11,868 nt of DNA, from assembly GCA_900756875.1 (NCBI GenBank), contig CAAELW010000236.1, positions 1-11,868 of the forward strand, given 5' to 3'. The DNA comes from Pasteurellaceae bacterium. GTDB lineage: Bacteria; Pseudomonadota; Gammaproteobacteria; Enterobacterales; Pasteurellaceae. The position numbers were made by a program, and so were the translations under genes. Of the stretch, positions 1 through 7,503 are shown piece after piece; the stretch's first letter is position 1; each line of letters opens with the position of its first letter. Under the pieces are notes generated by a model. That model searched no databases. It saw only the letters and a list, made by a program, of their open reading frames with translations, and had not been told where the DNA came from.

Positions 1-681
1 AATGCCATTCAGATGTCTTCTTCGCCAGGACTCTTATCTGGGGATCGTATTGATATTCAAATAACGCTCGCAGAATCGACCGCACTTTCTTTAAATACAC
101 AGGCTTTTACCCGTGTTCAGGCGATGAATGAAGGCGATTTTGCTGAACAAAACACGTTCATTCAGCTTGAAGAGAATAGCCGTTTATTTTATTTGCCCCA
201 CCCATTGGCATTGCATAAGGATTCTGCATTTAAACAAAAAACATTAATCAATATGCAATCGAATAGCAGCCTAATTTACGGAGAGATTGTAGCAATTGGC
301 CGAGTAACAAATAATGAACGTTTTAAATTTCGCCAATTTTCTTCTCATCTGAAAGTTCAGCTTTTGCAAAATAACGGGCAAATTAAACCGCTCGTTTTGG
401 ATTGTATTCAATGGCAGCCTGCACAAATGAAATTGACTTCATTAAGCCAAATGGAAGACTTTTCACATCAAGGCTCATTGATTTATCTCAATTTACAGAA
501 AACACCAACTGAAATTAAGCAAATCGTCCTCACACTTCAACAACAAGAAAGCAAAAAATCGCTACTTATTGGTGTTTCTCAATTAAATGAAGGTGGACTT
601 ATTGTGCGAGTATTAGGACATCGTGCCGAGCTCATCCAGAAACTGTTTGAGAAAATAGGTGAACAACTAAAATCAGCATAA
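1..681 (+). CDS. ureD: Urease accessory protein UreD (UreH), 3' part
   Basis: UreD is the scaffold that binds apo-urease and, with UreF and UreG, helps load nickel into the active site in the cytoplasm. The frame is already open at base 1 (codons Asn-Ala-Ile-Gln before the first Met at 13), so the start lies outside the window and Met 13 is probably internal. About 226 residues are visible, against roughly 270 for the family. The first part, GLLSGDRIDIQITL followed by a TQAFTRV segment, is the typical UreD core (GG-L-GDR-D followed by T-Q-A-x-K/R-V). No catalytic residues are expected, because this is a chaperone. In Haemophilus ureD (ureH) is the last gene of the ureABCEFGH operon, which fits a gene running in from the left and followed by a separate promoter. 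A perfect uptake signal lies inside it. The family call is confident; the partner genes are not visible. Confidence 0.85.
   Translation, partial: NAIQMSSSPGLLSGDRIDIQITLAESTALSLNTQAFTRVQAMNEGDFAEQNTFIQLEENSRLFYLPHPLALHKDSAFKQKTLINMQSNSSLIYGEIVAIGRVTNNERFKFRQFSSHLKVQLLQNNGQIKPLVLDCIQWQPAQMKLTSLSQMEDFSHQGSLIYLNLQKTPTEIKQIVLTLQQQESKKSLLIGVSQLNEGGLIVRVLGHRAELIQKLFEKIGEQLKSA
79..87 (-). repeat. DNA uptake signal sequence, inside ureD
   Basis: Perfect 9-base Haemophilus-type uptake signal, reading AAGTGCGGT on the minus strand. The motif marks DNA for uptake by naturally competent Pasteurellaceae. Confidence 0.9.
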
Positions 682-757
682 AATTAATATAACTGAATTA
701 ATTTCCCCTAAAAAAATTTATGCGAGAAATGAAAATATCTCTTATACGTCTTATTTG

Positions 758-779
758 AAATGTGATCCACATCAAATTT
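758..779 (+). promoter_or_regulatory. Overlapping CRP and FNR binding site upstream of aspA
   Basis: TGTGA at 761-765, six bases, then TCAAA at 772-776 matches the CRP half-sites with one mismatch, and the flanking AAA and TTT also fit the 22-base consensus. Within it, 762-775 reads GTGAT-CCAC-ATCAA, nine of the ten defined bases of the FNR site TTGAT-N4-ATCAA. Both sites centre on 768.5. If the start is about 810, that is -41.5, the normal class II activator position. Control by CRP and FNR fits aspartase's known role in anaerobic fumarate supply. Binding itself is inferred. Confidence 0.75.
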
Positions 780-797
780 ATTTTCAATGTAAATTCC

Positions 798-803
798 TAT
801 AAT
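798..803 (+). promoter_or_regulatory. -10 box of the aspA promoter
   Basis: A perfect TATAAT. The hexamer 17 bases upstream (AATTTA) is a poor -35, as expected for a promoter that depends on an activator at -41.5. The predicted start is near 810, giving a leader of about 32 bases before the aspA ATG. Confidence 0.65.
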
Positions 804-841
804 TACCTCAAATTAATTAACAACCAAAAAAGGTGATTAAA

Positions 842-2260
842 ATGACTCAATACAGAAAAGAAGTGGATTTATTAGGTGAACGCGATGTACCAGCAGATGC
901 ATACTGGGGTATCCATACCTTAAGAGCGGTTGAAAACTTCAATATTTCTAATGTAACCATTTCTGATGTACCGGAATTTGTTCGCGGCATGGTAATGGTA
1001 AAAAAAGCAACAGCCCTAGCGAATGGTGAATTAGGTGCAATTCCAAGTGATATTGCAAAAGCGATTGTGGCGGCTTGTGATGAAATTCTTACCACGGGGA
1101 AATGCTTAGATCAATTCCCATCTGATGTATACCAAGGTGGTGCAGGTACTTCTGTTAATATGAATACCAACGAAGTAGTTGCAAACCTCGCGCTTGAAAA
1201 AATTGGTCATAAAAAAGGTGAATACGATGTTATTAACCCAATGGACCACGTGAACGCTAGCCAATCTACCAACGATGCGTATCCTACCGGTTTCCGTATT
1301 GCGGTATATAACAGCATTTTGAAACTTATCGACAAAATCCAATACTTACATGATGGTTTCGATAATAAAGCAAAAGAATTTGCTAAAATTTTAAAAATGG
1401 GTCGTACCCAATTACAAGATGCGGTACCTATGACCGTTGGTCAAGAGTTTAAAGCCTTTGCCGTATTACTTGAAGAAGAAGTACGTAACTTAAAACGTAC
1501 CGCTGAATTACTCCTTGAAGTCAACCTTGGTGCAACCGCAATCGGTACAGGTTTAAATACACCAAAAGGTTATACAGAATTAGTGGTAAAACACCTTGCT
1601 GAAGTAACCGGATTACCTTGTGTACCAGCTGAAAACCTAATCGAAGCAACATCTGACTGTGGTGCTTATGTCATGGTTCACGGTGCATTAAAACGTACCG
1701 CAGTAAAACTATCTAAAGTATGTAACGACTTACGTTTACTCTCTTCTGGTCCACGTGCAGGTATTAAAGAAATTAACTTACCTGAATTACAAGCAGGTTC
1801 TTCTATCATGCCTGCAAAAGTAAACCCTGTTATTCCAGAAGTGGTAAACCAAGTTTGCTTTAAAGTAATTGGTAACGATACTACCGTCACTTTCGCATCT
1901 GAAGCAGGTCAATTACAATTAAACGTAATGGAACCTGTAATTGGTCAAGCAATGTTTGAATCTATCGATATCTTAACCAATGCTTGCGTAAACTTACGCG
2001 ATAAATGTGTAGACGGTATTACTGTAAACAAAGAAATTTGTGAAAACTACGTATTCAACTCAATCGGTATCGTGACGTACTTAAATCCATTTATCGGTCA
2101 CCATAATGGCGACTTAGTGGGTAAAATCTGTGCTCAAACCGGTAAAGGCGTACGTGAAGTCGTATTAGAAAAAGGTTTATTAACCGCAGAACAATTGGAT
2201 GATATCCTTTCTGTAGAAAACTTAATGAACCCAACTTACAAAGCGAAATTAAATAAATAA
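842..2260 (+). CDS. aspA: Aspartate ammonia-lyase (aspartase)
   Basis: AspA reversibly converts L-aspartate to fumarate and ammonia in the cytoplasm, feeding fumarate into anaerobic respiration or the C4-dicarboxylate pool. The 472-residue product matches the usual length and is nearly identical to my memory of the H. influenzae enzyme. It has the fumarase/aspartase superfamily signature [11 protein letters not shown] at residues 319-329, whose serine pair (320-321) forms the mobile catalytic loop. The conserved segments [14 protein letters not shown] and [11 protein letters not shown] are also present. I chose ATG 842 because AAGGTG (830-835) is well placed as its ribosome binding site; the in-frame GTG at 833 lies inside that site. 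Codon choice is strongly biased (GGT, CGT, AAC, ACC), suggesting high expression. It is probably monocistronic, with its own CRP/FNR promoter and a strong terminator. Confidence 0.97.
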   Translation: MTQYRKEVDLLGERDVPADAYWGIHTLRAVENFNISNVTISDVPEFVRGMVMVKKATALANGELGAIPSDIAKAIVAACDEILTTGKCLDQFPSDVYQGGAGTSVNMNTNEVVANLALEKIGHKKGEYDVINPMDHVNASQSTNDAYPTGFRIAVYNSILKLIDKIQYLHDGFDNKAKEFAKILKMGRTQLQDAVPMTVGQEFKAFAVLLEEEVRNLKRTAELLLEVNLGATAIGTGLNTPKGYTELVVKHLAEVTGLPCVPAENLIEATSDCGAYVMVHGALKRTAVKLSKVCNDLRLLSSGPRAGIKEINLPELQAGSSIMPAKVNPVIPEVVNQVCFKVIGNDTTVTFASEAGQLQLNVMEPVIGQAMFESIDILTNACVNLRDKCVDGITVNKEICENYVFNSIGIVTYLNPFIGHHNGDLVGKICAQTGKGVREVVLEKGLLTAEQLDDILSVENLMNPTYKAKLNK

Positions 2261-2274
2261 TCTCGCTGAGAGAT

Positions 2275-2306
2275 AAAAAGAGCGGTCAGTTTTGACCGCT
2301 CTTTTT
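2275..2306 (+). terminator. Intrinsic terminator after aspA, bidirectional
   Basis: A perfect 14-bp inverted repeat with arms 2275-2288 and 2293-2306 and a GTTT loop. It has an A-run on the left and a T-run on the right, so it should work in both directions. It lies 14 bases after the aspA stop and just beyond the end of the converging permease pseudogene. The arms contain AAGAGCGGT and its complement, one base from the uptake signal, a common origin of terminators in this family. Confidence 0.93.
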
Positions 2307-2309
2307 CAT

Positions 2310-3187
2310 TTAAAATGGAAATAACATTGGCACAATAAAAACAGTTACCAACATAACAATTAAGGTAAAAGGTACGCCGATTTTAATAAAGTCAGCAAAT
2401 TTATAGCCACCCGGCCCCACCACCATGGTATTCACCGGAGAAGATACTGGCGTCATAAATGCAGCTGAAGCCACAATCGCGACAACCATCGTAAATGGTA
2501 CAGGAGACACATTAAGCTGTGTTGCAAGAGAGATCGCGATGGGTGCCATTAAAATTGCAGTAGCCGTATTGGAAATAAATAACCCAACTAATACACAAAA
2601 TACAAAGAGCACAATCAATACAGGATACATTCCCCATCCATCAATGATTTGTGTGAGCCATTTCACTGCAAACTCTACCCTACCGTTTTTTTGAAGTGCG
2701 CTTGAAAATGGCATCATTCCAATAATCAAAATAAGGCTAGGCCATTGAATGGAGTCATAAGCACTTTTAGCATCAACACAACGGAAATAAGCTAACATTA
2801 AACAGCCAATTAAGGCGCCACAACATTCGGCACAATGCCTGAAACCATTAATATCACCATGGTTAAAATGGATAATAAGGCTAGTGGAGCTTGACGTTGA
2901 GCTGGCACGGCGCGTGCCATTTCTTTCGGATAATTTAATACAAGAAAATCTTTTCAACGATCACGCATTGCTTGAATGAGACGCCAATCGCCAATCACTA
3001 AAAGCAAAGCAATGAGAATAATATTAGGATCACTAAAACCAACTAAGATCTCTTGAATACTAAGAATACCGCTTAGATAAAAAGAGAGCATCACCAATAA
3101 TGCCACCACATCCATACGAATTTTATTATGCACAAATAAAATAATGGCCGCAGCTAGCAGTATTAATGTCCAAAACAATAGACTCAC
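2310..3187 (-). pseudogene. Decayed SLC13/DASS-family anion permease (YfbS/HI0608-like)
   Basis: The remains of an inner-membrane permease of the type that normally has two membrane halves flanking two cytoplasmic TrkA-C/RCK domains, about 600 residues long. The N-terminal piece (3187-2954) has hydrophobic helices and the family stretch KIRMDVVALLVMLSFYLSG, then FSDPNIILIALL. It passes directly into [11 protein letters not shown], which belongs to the end of the second RCK domain, so roughly 300 residues are missing. A TGA follows at 2956-2954. Translation beyond it continues in frame with [12 protein letters not shown] and a membrane segment as far as IVPNVVA. A one-base loss at the GGCGCC at 2814-2819 then shifts the frame to ALIGCLML, and the C-terminal half ([35 protein letters not shown], ending MLFPF) is intact. 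The GTG at 3187 lacks a good binding site. An ATG at 3216 has one but reads into a stop after 10 codons, possibly a fourth lesion. The substrate cannot be told. Confidence 0.88.
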
Positions 3188-3248
3188 CCAAAGTGCATGC
3201 TCAAAATGGTATTCATACTCTATCCTTCAATCTTAAAATCTTTCAAGG

Positions 3249-3854
3249 TCACTGCTCTTCTATGCCTAGTGCCTTCTTCACTGGTGAAAAACTTCGACGA
3301 TACTCCGGTAAAGGACCCAGTTCCGCTAACTTTTCTAAATGTAATTTGGTCGGGTACCCTTTATGTTGAGCAAAAGCATATTCAGGATGTTTTTTATCTA
3401 ACGCTTCCATTTCCTGATCCCGTGCGACTTTTGCCAAAATAGAGGCGGCGCTAATTTCAGCCACAAGTGAATCCCCTTTCACCACGGCTTGAGCAGGCAA
3501 ACCAAGGTTAGGCGGAATACGATTGCCATCCACCAACACAAAGTGCGGTTGAATTTTTAAGGCTTTTACGGCTCGCTCCATGGCTAACATCGAGGCATGA
3601 AGAATATTCAATTCATCAATCTCAGCAGGCTCTGCCCGGCCCATTGCCCAAGCTAAGGCTTTCTCTTTAATTTCTGCTGCCAGTGCAAGGCGTTTTTTCT
3701 CGCTGAGCTTTTTAGAATCTGCCAACCCAGTAATCGGGTTATTCGGATCTAAGATTACTGCAGCCGTTACAACCGCCCCTACTAAAGGGCCGCGTCCAAC
3801 TTCATCCACTCCGGCAAATAATTGATAACCTTCAGGATAAACAAAATCAGTCAT
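3249..3854 (-). CDS. rnhB: Ribonuclease HII
   Basis: RNase HII cuts the RNA strand at single or multiple ribonucleotides embedded in duplex DNA and starts ribonucleotide excision repair in the cytoplasm. The 201-residue product shows the family core [13 protein letters not shown] (Asp17, Glu18), LVDGN (Asp109) and SILAKVARD (Asp146), giving the D-E-D-D metal-binding set, plus the usual GYPTKLH and RRSF near the end. The start at 3854 is preferred over the in-frame ATG at 3875 because GGAG lies seven bases upstream and the protein then matches the family's N-terminus. Its ATG overlaps the end of lpxB by 8 bases, so the two are translationally coupled. It is the last gene of the lpx cluster, as in enterobacteria, but here it is followed by a broken permease gene rather than dnaE. 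Confidence 0.96.
   Translation of the reverse strand: MTDFVYPEGYQLFAGVDEVGRGPLVGAVVTAAVILDPNNPITGLADSKKLSEKKRLALAAEIKEKALAWAMGRAEPAEIDELNILHASMLAMERAVKALKIQPHFVLVDGNRIPPNLGLPAQAVVKGDSLVAEISAASILAKVARDQEMEALDKKHPEYAFAQHKGYPTKLHLEKLAELGPLPEYRRSFSPVKKALGIEEQ
3541..3549 (+). repeat. DNA uptake signal sequence, inside rnhB
   Basis: Perfect AAGTGCGGT on the plus strand, preceded by an A and followed by an AT-rich stretch, as in the extended uptake-signal consensus. Confidence 0.9.
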
Positions 3855-5016
3855 GCTTTTGCTCCAATAAATCAATTACAGCTTGTGCGGCTTGGCTATC
3901 CGCATCGCATTGAATTAATTTGTGTAATTCAGCAAAACGTTGAATTAAAACACTGCGAGATTTGACCGCACTTTCGTCATCACCCAAATACTGAGAAAGT
4001 TGTTCTGCTAATTTTTGTGGTTCGCAATCTTCTTGAATCATTTCTGGCACAAGCATTTCATCCGCTAATAAATTAGGCAATGAAATATATTTTGTTTTGA
4101 CTAATCTTTTTGCTAAGAAATACGTGAAAGGTTTCATTCGATAGCCTACCACCATTGGCGATTTACACAACATCGCCTCAAGCGCTGCGGTACCCGAAGC
4201 AAGTAAAGTCGCTTCGGCAGCAATCATCACTTGGCGAGCTTTACCATCAATTAAATGCATATCAAGATCAGGAGCAATCTGACCCTTTATTTCCTCAAAT
4301 TGCTGGCGACGTTTTTCATTCACCAAAGGGACTAAAAACTGCAAGTCTGGATATTTTTCTTTTAATAACAAAGCAGTTTTTAAAAATGGCTCTGTCAGAA
4401 ACCCAACTTCACTACCTCGACTCCCCACTAAAATGGCAAGATAACGTCCTTTTTCATCAATACCCAAGGTCTGGCAAGCTTCCGTTCTATTTGGTTTTAA
4501 TGGAATCGCATCTGCCATGGTATGGCCAATAAAACGACAAGGTACATTAAAACGATCATAAAAGGCTTTTTCAAAAGGAAGAAAGGCTAATACTTGATGG
4601 GTTGCTTTAGCAATTTTATAAATACGATTTTGACGCCAAGCCCATACAGATGGACTCACGTAATGGATGGTTTTAATCCCCTTTTCTTTTAATTTCAGTT
4701 CAATGGTAAGATTAAAATCTGGTGCATCAATACCGATAAATACATCCGGTTTAATATCAGAAAGTTGTTTGATGATACTGCGACGAATTTTTAGCAATCG
4801 AGGCAAATGTTTGAGAACTTCTACTAGCCCCATGACAGAAAGCTCTTCCATATCAAAAAAGCTTTCAAAGCCTTGAGCAATCATTCTCTCTCCACCAATC
4901 CCGATAAATTTAGCTTGCGGATAGTGGCGTTTAAGCGCCTGAATGAGACCTGCGCCAAGAATATCGCCAGAGACTTCGCCGGCAATGATCGCAATAGTCG
5001 GATTTTCTTTAATCAT
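3847..5016 (-). CDS. lpxB: Lipid-A-disaccharide synthase
   Basis: LpxB is a peripheral membrane glycosyltransferase (GT19). It joins lipid X to UDP-2,3-diacylglucosamine, releasing UDP and forming the beta-1',6 disaccharide of lipid A. The 389-residue product has the N-terminal AGEVSGD motif, GIDAPDFN (Asp97) and VGSRGSE (Arg200). These correspond to Asp98 and Arg201, reported as important in the H. influenzae enzyme, with numbering offset by one. The UDP-site region SGTAALEAM is also present. I chose ATG 5016, with AGGA eight bases upstream. An in-frame ATG at 5052 would add 12 residues encoded by the uptake-signal hairpin and is unlikely. The gene lies 91 bases downstream of lpxA, with a terminator-like hairpin between them, and overlaps rnhB by 8 bases. 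It contains one uptake signal. Confidence 0.97.
   Translation of the reverse strand: MIKENPTIAIIAGEVSGDILGAGLIQALKRHYPQAKFIGIGGERMIAQGFESFFDMEELSVMGLVEVLKHLPRLLKIRRSIIKQLSDIKPDVFIGIDAPDFNLTIELKLKEKGIKTIHYVSPSVWAWRQNRIYKIAKATHQVLAFLPFEKAFYDRFNVPCRFIGHTMADAIPLKPNRTEACQTLGIDEKGRYLAILVGSRGSEVGFLTEPFLKTALLLKEKYPDLQFLVPLVNEKRRQQFEEIKGQIAPDLDMHLIDGKARQVMIAAEATLLASGTAALEAMLCKSPMVVGYRMKPFTYFLAKRLVKTKYISLPNLLADEMLVPEMIQEDCEPQKLAEQLSQYLGDDESAVKSRSVLIQRFAELHKLIQCDADSQAAQAVIDLLEQKHD
3965..3973 (-). repeat. DNA uptake signal sequence, inside lpxB
   Basis: Perfect AAGTGCGGT on the minus strand, in the C-terminal part of lpxB. Confidence 0.9.
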
Positions 5017-5029
5017 TAAATTTATCCTA

Positions 5030-5066
5030 AAAAACGACCGCACTTTGAACAAATCATAGTGCGGTC
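5030..5066 (-). terminator. Uptake-signal hairpin with T-run between lpxA and lpxB
   Basis: On the transcribed (minus) strand GACCGCACT (5066-5058) pairs with AGTGCGGTC (5044-5036) around a 13-base loop. One G and then six T follow, running down to the A and AGGA that serve lpxB. The arm at 5037-5045 is a perfect uptake signal and the other (5057-5065, TAGTGCGGT) has one mismatch. Shape and T-run are those of an intrinsic terminator, yet lpxB and rnhB lie downstream with no clear promoter between. It may therefore act as a partial terminator that lowers lpxB relative to lpxA. The function is inferred. Confidence 0.65.
5037..5045 (-). repeat. DNA uptake signal sequence in the lpxA-lpxB spacer
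   Basis: Perfect AAGTGCGGT on the minus strand, one arm of an inverted pair whose partner at 5057-5065 has one mismatch. Confidence 0.9.
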
Positions 5067-5107
5067 TCTTTGTTATTCATCATTCTCTTAACGAGAAAAA
5101 ACGTTAA

Positions 5108-5896
5108 TTAACGAATAATGCCACGGGTAGAACGTTTGAAGAACTCCACAAAGAAACTAATTGCAGATTCAGTTTGTGCAATTTGTTCAATTTCAGGCAA
5201 TACTTCTTCAAGGGTTTTACCACTGCGGTAAATCATTTTATAGACATTACGAATTGCGTGCATGGTTGGTTTATCAAAGCCACGACGTTTTAATCCTTCA
5301 AGGTTAACACCAAAAGGTTGTGCATGGTTACCTTGCGCCATCACATAAGGCGGCACATCTTGGCTAACCATAGAACCACCACCTAGCATAACGTGTGCCC
5401 CTACAATCACAAATTGGTGAATCGCAGACATACCACCGACAATAACAAAATCATCTAATTCAACATGACCAGCAAGTGTTGCGTTATTTGCTAAGATACA
5501 GTTATTCTTGATTTGGCAATCATGCGCAACATGTACGTTTACCATGAGTAAATTGTTATTACCAATACGGGTGACACCACCACCTTGGATAGTGCCACGA
5601 TGAATTGTCACATGCTCACGAATACGGTTTCCATTACCAATAATGGTTTTTGTTGCTTCGCCCTTATATTTTAAATCTTGGTTGACTTCACCAATGCTAG
5701 CGAATTGATAAATCTGGTTATCTTCACCAATCACGGTGTCACCTTTCACAACAATGTGAGAATTTAAAACAGTACGTGCTTTAATCTCAACACTTCCTTC
5801 AATAATACAAAAAGGACCGATAACAACGTCTTCGCCAATAACTGCGCCATCAGCAACAAGCGCGGTCGGGTGAATTTTTGCACTTGGGTGGATCAT
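5108..5896 (-). CDS. lpxA: UDP-N-acetylglucosamine 3-O-acyltransferase
   Basis: LpxA transfers a 3-hydroxyacyl chain from acyl carrier protein to UDP-GlcNAc, the first step of lipid A synthesis in the cytoplasm. The 262-residue product is the family's full length. Residues about 1-190 are left-handed beta-helix hexapeptide repeats (such as [23 protein letters not shown]), followed by an alpha-helical C-terminus. The catalytic base is His125 (VHVAHDC), and His144, His160 and His191 are conserved. Gly173 occupies the chain-length 'ruler' position that in E. coli goes with a 14-carbon hydroxyacyl donor, so 3-hydroxymyristate is the expected substrate. ATG 5896 has AGGGG five bases upstream. fabZ ends only 23 bases before it, so the two are almost certainly cotranscribed. 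Confidence 0.97.
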   Translation of the reverse strand: MIHPSAKIHPTALVADGAVIGEDVVIGPFCIIEGSVEIKARTVLNSHIVVKGDTVIGEDNQIYQFASIGEVNQDLKYKGEATKTIIGNGNRIREHVTIHRGTIQGGGVTRIGNNNLLMVNVHVAHDCQIKNNCILANNATLAGHVELDDFVIVGGMSAIHQFVIVGAHVMLGGGSMVSQDVPPYVMAQGNHAQPFGVNLEGLKRRGFDKPTMHAIRNVYKMIYRSGKTLEEVLPEIEQIAQTESAISFFVEFFKRSTRGIIR

Positions 5897-5919
5897 ACTT
5901 ACCCCTTAATTTTCTTTAA

Positions 5920-6369
5920 TTATCGACGAGCACACATTAATTTGGCTTCACAAGCTACTTCACCGTTTACGGTTGCAATACCCGTGAATGCTGTAATACC
6001 ACGACGTTCTTTAATCACTTGAACGTTCAATTCCATTTGATCTCCAGGTAATACTGGGCGTTTGAAACGCGCTTCATCAATACCGGCGAAATAGAATAAT
6101 TCGCCACCTTTTAATTCATGGGTTTTAAATGCAAGTAATCCCATTGCTTGTGCCAAAGCTTCAAGAATTAACACACCAGGTAAAATCGGCTCACTCGGGA
6201 AATGACCAGTAAAGCAAGGTTCGTTTACACTGATATTTTTAATTGCTTTTAACCACTCACCTTCTTTGTAGTCTAACACACGATCCACTAATAAAAATGG
6301 ATAACGATGTGGCAATAAGGTCATAATTTCTTTTGCTTCAATTACTTTACTTGCTTGATTCTCTGACAC
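5920..6369 (-). CDS. fabZ: 3-hydroxyacyl-ACP dehydratase FabZ
   Basis: FabZ removes water from 3-hydroxyacyl-ACP to give trans-2-enoyl-ACP in the fatty acid elongation cycle. It competes with LpxA and LpxD for the 3-hydroxymyristoyl-ACP pool, which explains its place between them. The 149-residue hot-dog-fold protein has the active-site His56 in PCFTGHFP and Glu70 in [10 protein letters not shown], plus [14 protein letters not shown] near the N-terminus. The start codon is GTG at 6369, giving an N-terminus (MSEN) like that of the H. influenzae protein, with AAGG eight bases upstream. The spacer to lpxD is 96 bases and contains a terminator and a TATAAT box, so fabZ probably begins a transcription unit fabZ-lpxA-lpxB-rnhB. 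Confidence 0.97.
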   Translation of the reverse strand: MSENQASKVIEAKEIMTLLPHRYPFLLVDRVLDYKEGEWLKAIKNISVNEPCFTGHFPSEPILPGVLILEALAQAMGLLAFKTHELKGGELFYFAGIDEARFKRPVLPGDQMELNVQVIKERRGITAFTGIATVNGEVACEAKLMCARR

Positions 6370-6408
6370 GTCTAATACCTTTAAAATAAATAATAATAAA
6401 ACGCTGGA

Positions 6409-6414
6409 ATTATA
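6409..6414 (-). promoter_or_regulatory. Possible -10 box of a fabZ promoter
   Basis: A perfect TATAAT on the minus strand, 39 bases before the fabZ start and just downstream of the lpxD terminator. The hexamer 17 bases further upstream is TTTATT (6437-6432), a weak -35. Position and the need to restart transcription after the terminator favour a real promoter, but the -35 match is poor and the region is AT-rich. Confidence 0.5.
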
Positions 6415-6423
6415 CGATATTTC

Positions 6424-6458
6424 TGTATAAAAATAAAACGCACCCTAGGGTACGTTTT
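6424..6458 (-). terminator. Intrinsic terminator after lpxD
   Basis: On the minus strand the inverted repeat at 6458-6435 pairs AAAACGTACC with GGTGCGTTTT (one G-T wobble) around a CTAG loop. ATTTTTAT follows, giving a T-rich tail. It begins seven bases after the lpxD stop codon. It closely resembles a rho-independent terminator, and because of the flanking A and T runs it could also work in the other direction. It splits the classical lpxD-fabZ operon. Confidence 0.78.
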
Positions 6459-6465
6459 AAAAATC

Positions 6466-7491
6466 TTAGCCAAGTTTTTTCTCAAGGGCTTTCAGTCGTT
6501 TATTCATACCATCAATCCCCAAGGTAAGTGCGGCTGTTTTTCGCCACTCTTTATTGGTTTGTAATGGGATACCCGATGAGTAAACGCCTGGTTCAGTAAT
6601 TGGACGCATCACCATACCCATACCTGTCACAGTTACTTTATCACAGATTTCCATGTGACCATTAATCACACTTGCTCCGCCAATTAAACAATAACGCCCC
6701 ACTTTTAGGCTACCCGCCATAATGACACCGCCAGCTACTGCTGTACCTGTGCCAATATGAACGTTATGCGCAATTTGACAAAGGTTATCAATGATGACGT
6801 TATCTTCAATGACTGTCGCGTCTAAGGCGCCACGGTCAATACAAGTGCAAGCACCAATTTCGACATTATTACCAATGATCACTTGACCAACTTGTGGAAT
6901 TTTCACCCATCGACCACGATCATTTGCATAACCAAAACCATCACTACCGATGACTGCTCCTGATTGAATTAAGCAATTTTGCCCAATTTCTACTTCATGA
7001 TAAACGCTTACATTTGCCCAAAGCTGTGTGCCCGCACCAATTTTTGTGAATTTACCCACAAAACAACCCGCGCCAATAATCACGTTATCGCCTAATACAA
7101 CACCGTCTTCAATAACGGCATTTGCACCAATTGATACATTTTCACCAATTGAAGCTTTTTCAGAAATAACTGCACTTGGGTGGATATTTTGAGCCGCTTT
7201 CGGGGTAGTATCCATATATTGAGCTAATACTGCATAAGCAACATAAGGATCTTTAACGATAAGTAAATTACTTTCAGGTGAGCAAAATTCCACATCTGCT
7301 TCTGACACGACAAGAATACCTGCTTTAGATTCGGCTAATAAAGGACGGAATTTTGCATTAGAAATGAAGGTAAGCTGGTTAGGTTCTGCTTTTGACAATG
7401 CGGCAATATTATTAACGACAACGTCGGCGTTACCGCGAAGGGTACCGCCGACTTTTGCTGCTAATTCCTGTAAAGAATAGGATTTTTGCAT
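6466..7491 (-). CDS. lpxD: UDP-3-O-(3-hydroxyacyl)glucosamine N-acyltransferase
   Basis: LpxD (FirA) adds the second 3-hydroxyacyl chain, on the amine of UDP-3-O-acylglucosamine, in lipid A synthesis. The 341-residue product is the usual length. Residues 1-100 form the uridine-binding N-terminal domain (with LTFISNAKF), residues 103-300 are left-handed beta-helix hexapeptide repeats, and a C-terminal helix ends [11 protein letters not shown]. The catalytic histidine is His242 in QIAHNVHIG, equivalent to E. coli His239, and [10 protein letters not shown] (182-191) is the conserved substrate-binding segment. ATG 7491 has AGG eight bases upstream. The 12-base spacer from skp shows cotranscription with it, while the hairpin after the stop suggests lpxD is the last gene of its unit. 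Confidence 0.97.
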   Translation of the reverse strand: MQKSYSLQELAAKVGGTLRGNADVVVNNIAALSKAEPNQLTFISNAKFRPLLAESKAGILVVSEADVEFCSPESNLLIVKDPYVAYAVLAQYMDTTPKAAQNIHPSAVISEKASIGENVSIGANAVIEDGVVLGDNVIIGAGCFVGKFTKIGAGTQLWANVSVYHEVEIGQNCLIQSGAVIGSDGFGYANDRGRWVKIPQVGQVIIGNNVEIGACTCIDRGALDATVIEDNVIIDNLCQIAHNVHIGTGTAVAGGVIMAGSLKVGRYCLIGGASVINGHMEICDKVTVTGMGMVMRPITEPGVYSSGIPLQTNKEWRKTAALTLGIDGMNKRLKALEKKLG

Positions 7492-7503
7492 TATGAGAAC
7501 CTA

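Noticed and set aside
681..704. AT-only inverted repeat (AAATTAAT / ATTAATTT) just after ureD as a terminator.
   Set aside because: The stem has no G-C pairs and no T-run follows on the coding strand; it could arise by chance in AT-rich DNA.
833..841. GTG at 833 as an alternative start of aspA, adding Met-Ile-Lys.
   Set aside because: It lies inside the AAGGTG ribosome binding site of the ATG at 842, and the known protein starts with MTQ.
3188..3248. Promoter for the permease pseudogene (TTGAAA followed by TAGAGT on the minus strand).
   Set aside because: The spacing is 18 bases and the -10 match is weak; not enough to call.
3855..3875. ATG at 3875 as the start of rnhB.
   Set aside because: It adds seven residues not expected in the family, and the ATG at 3854 has GGAG at good spacing.
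4155..4532. 125-codon open frame on the plus strand opposite lpxB.
   Set aside because: It is antisense to a clearly conserved gene, has no binding site I can see, and its product resembles no family I know.
5017..5052. Upstream ATG at 5052 adding 12 residues to LpxB.
   Set aside because: The extra codons cover the uptake-signal hairpin and T-run; the ATG at 5016 has a good binding site and gives the usual length.
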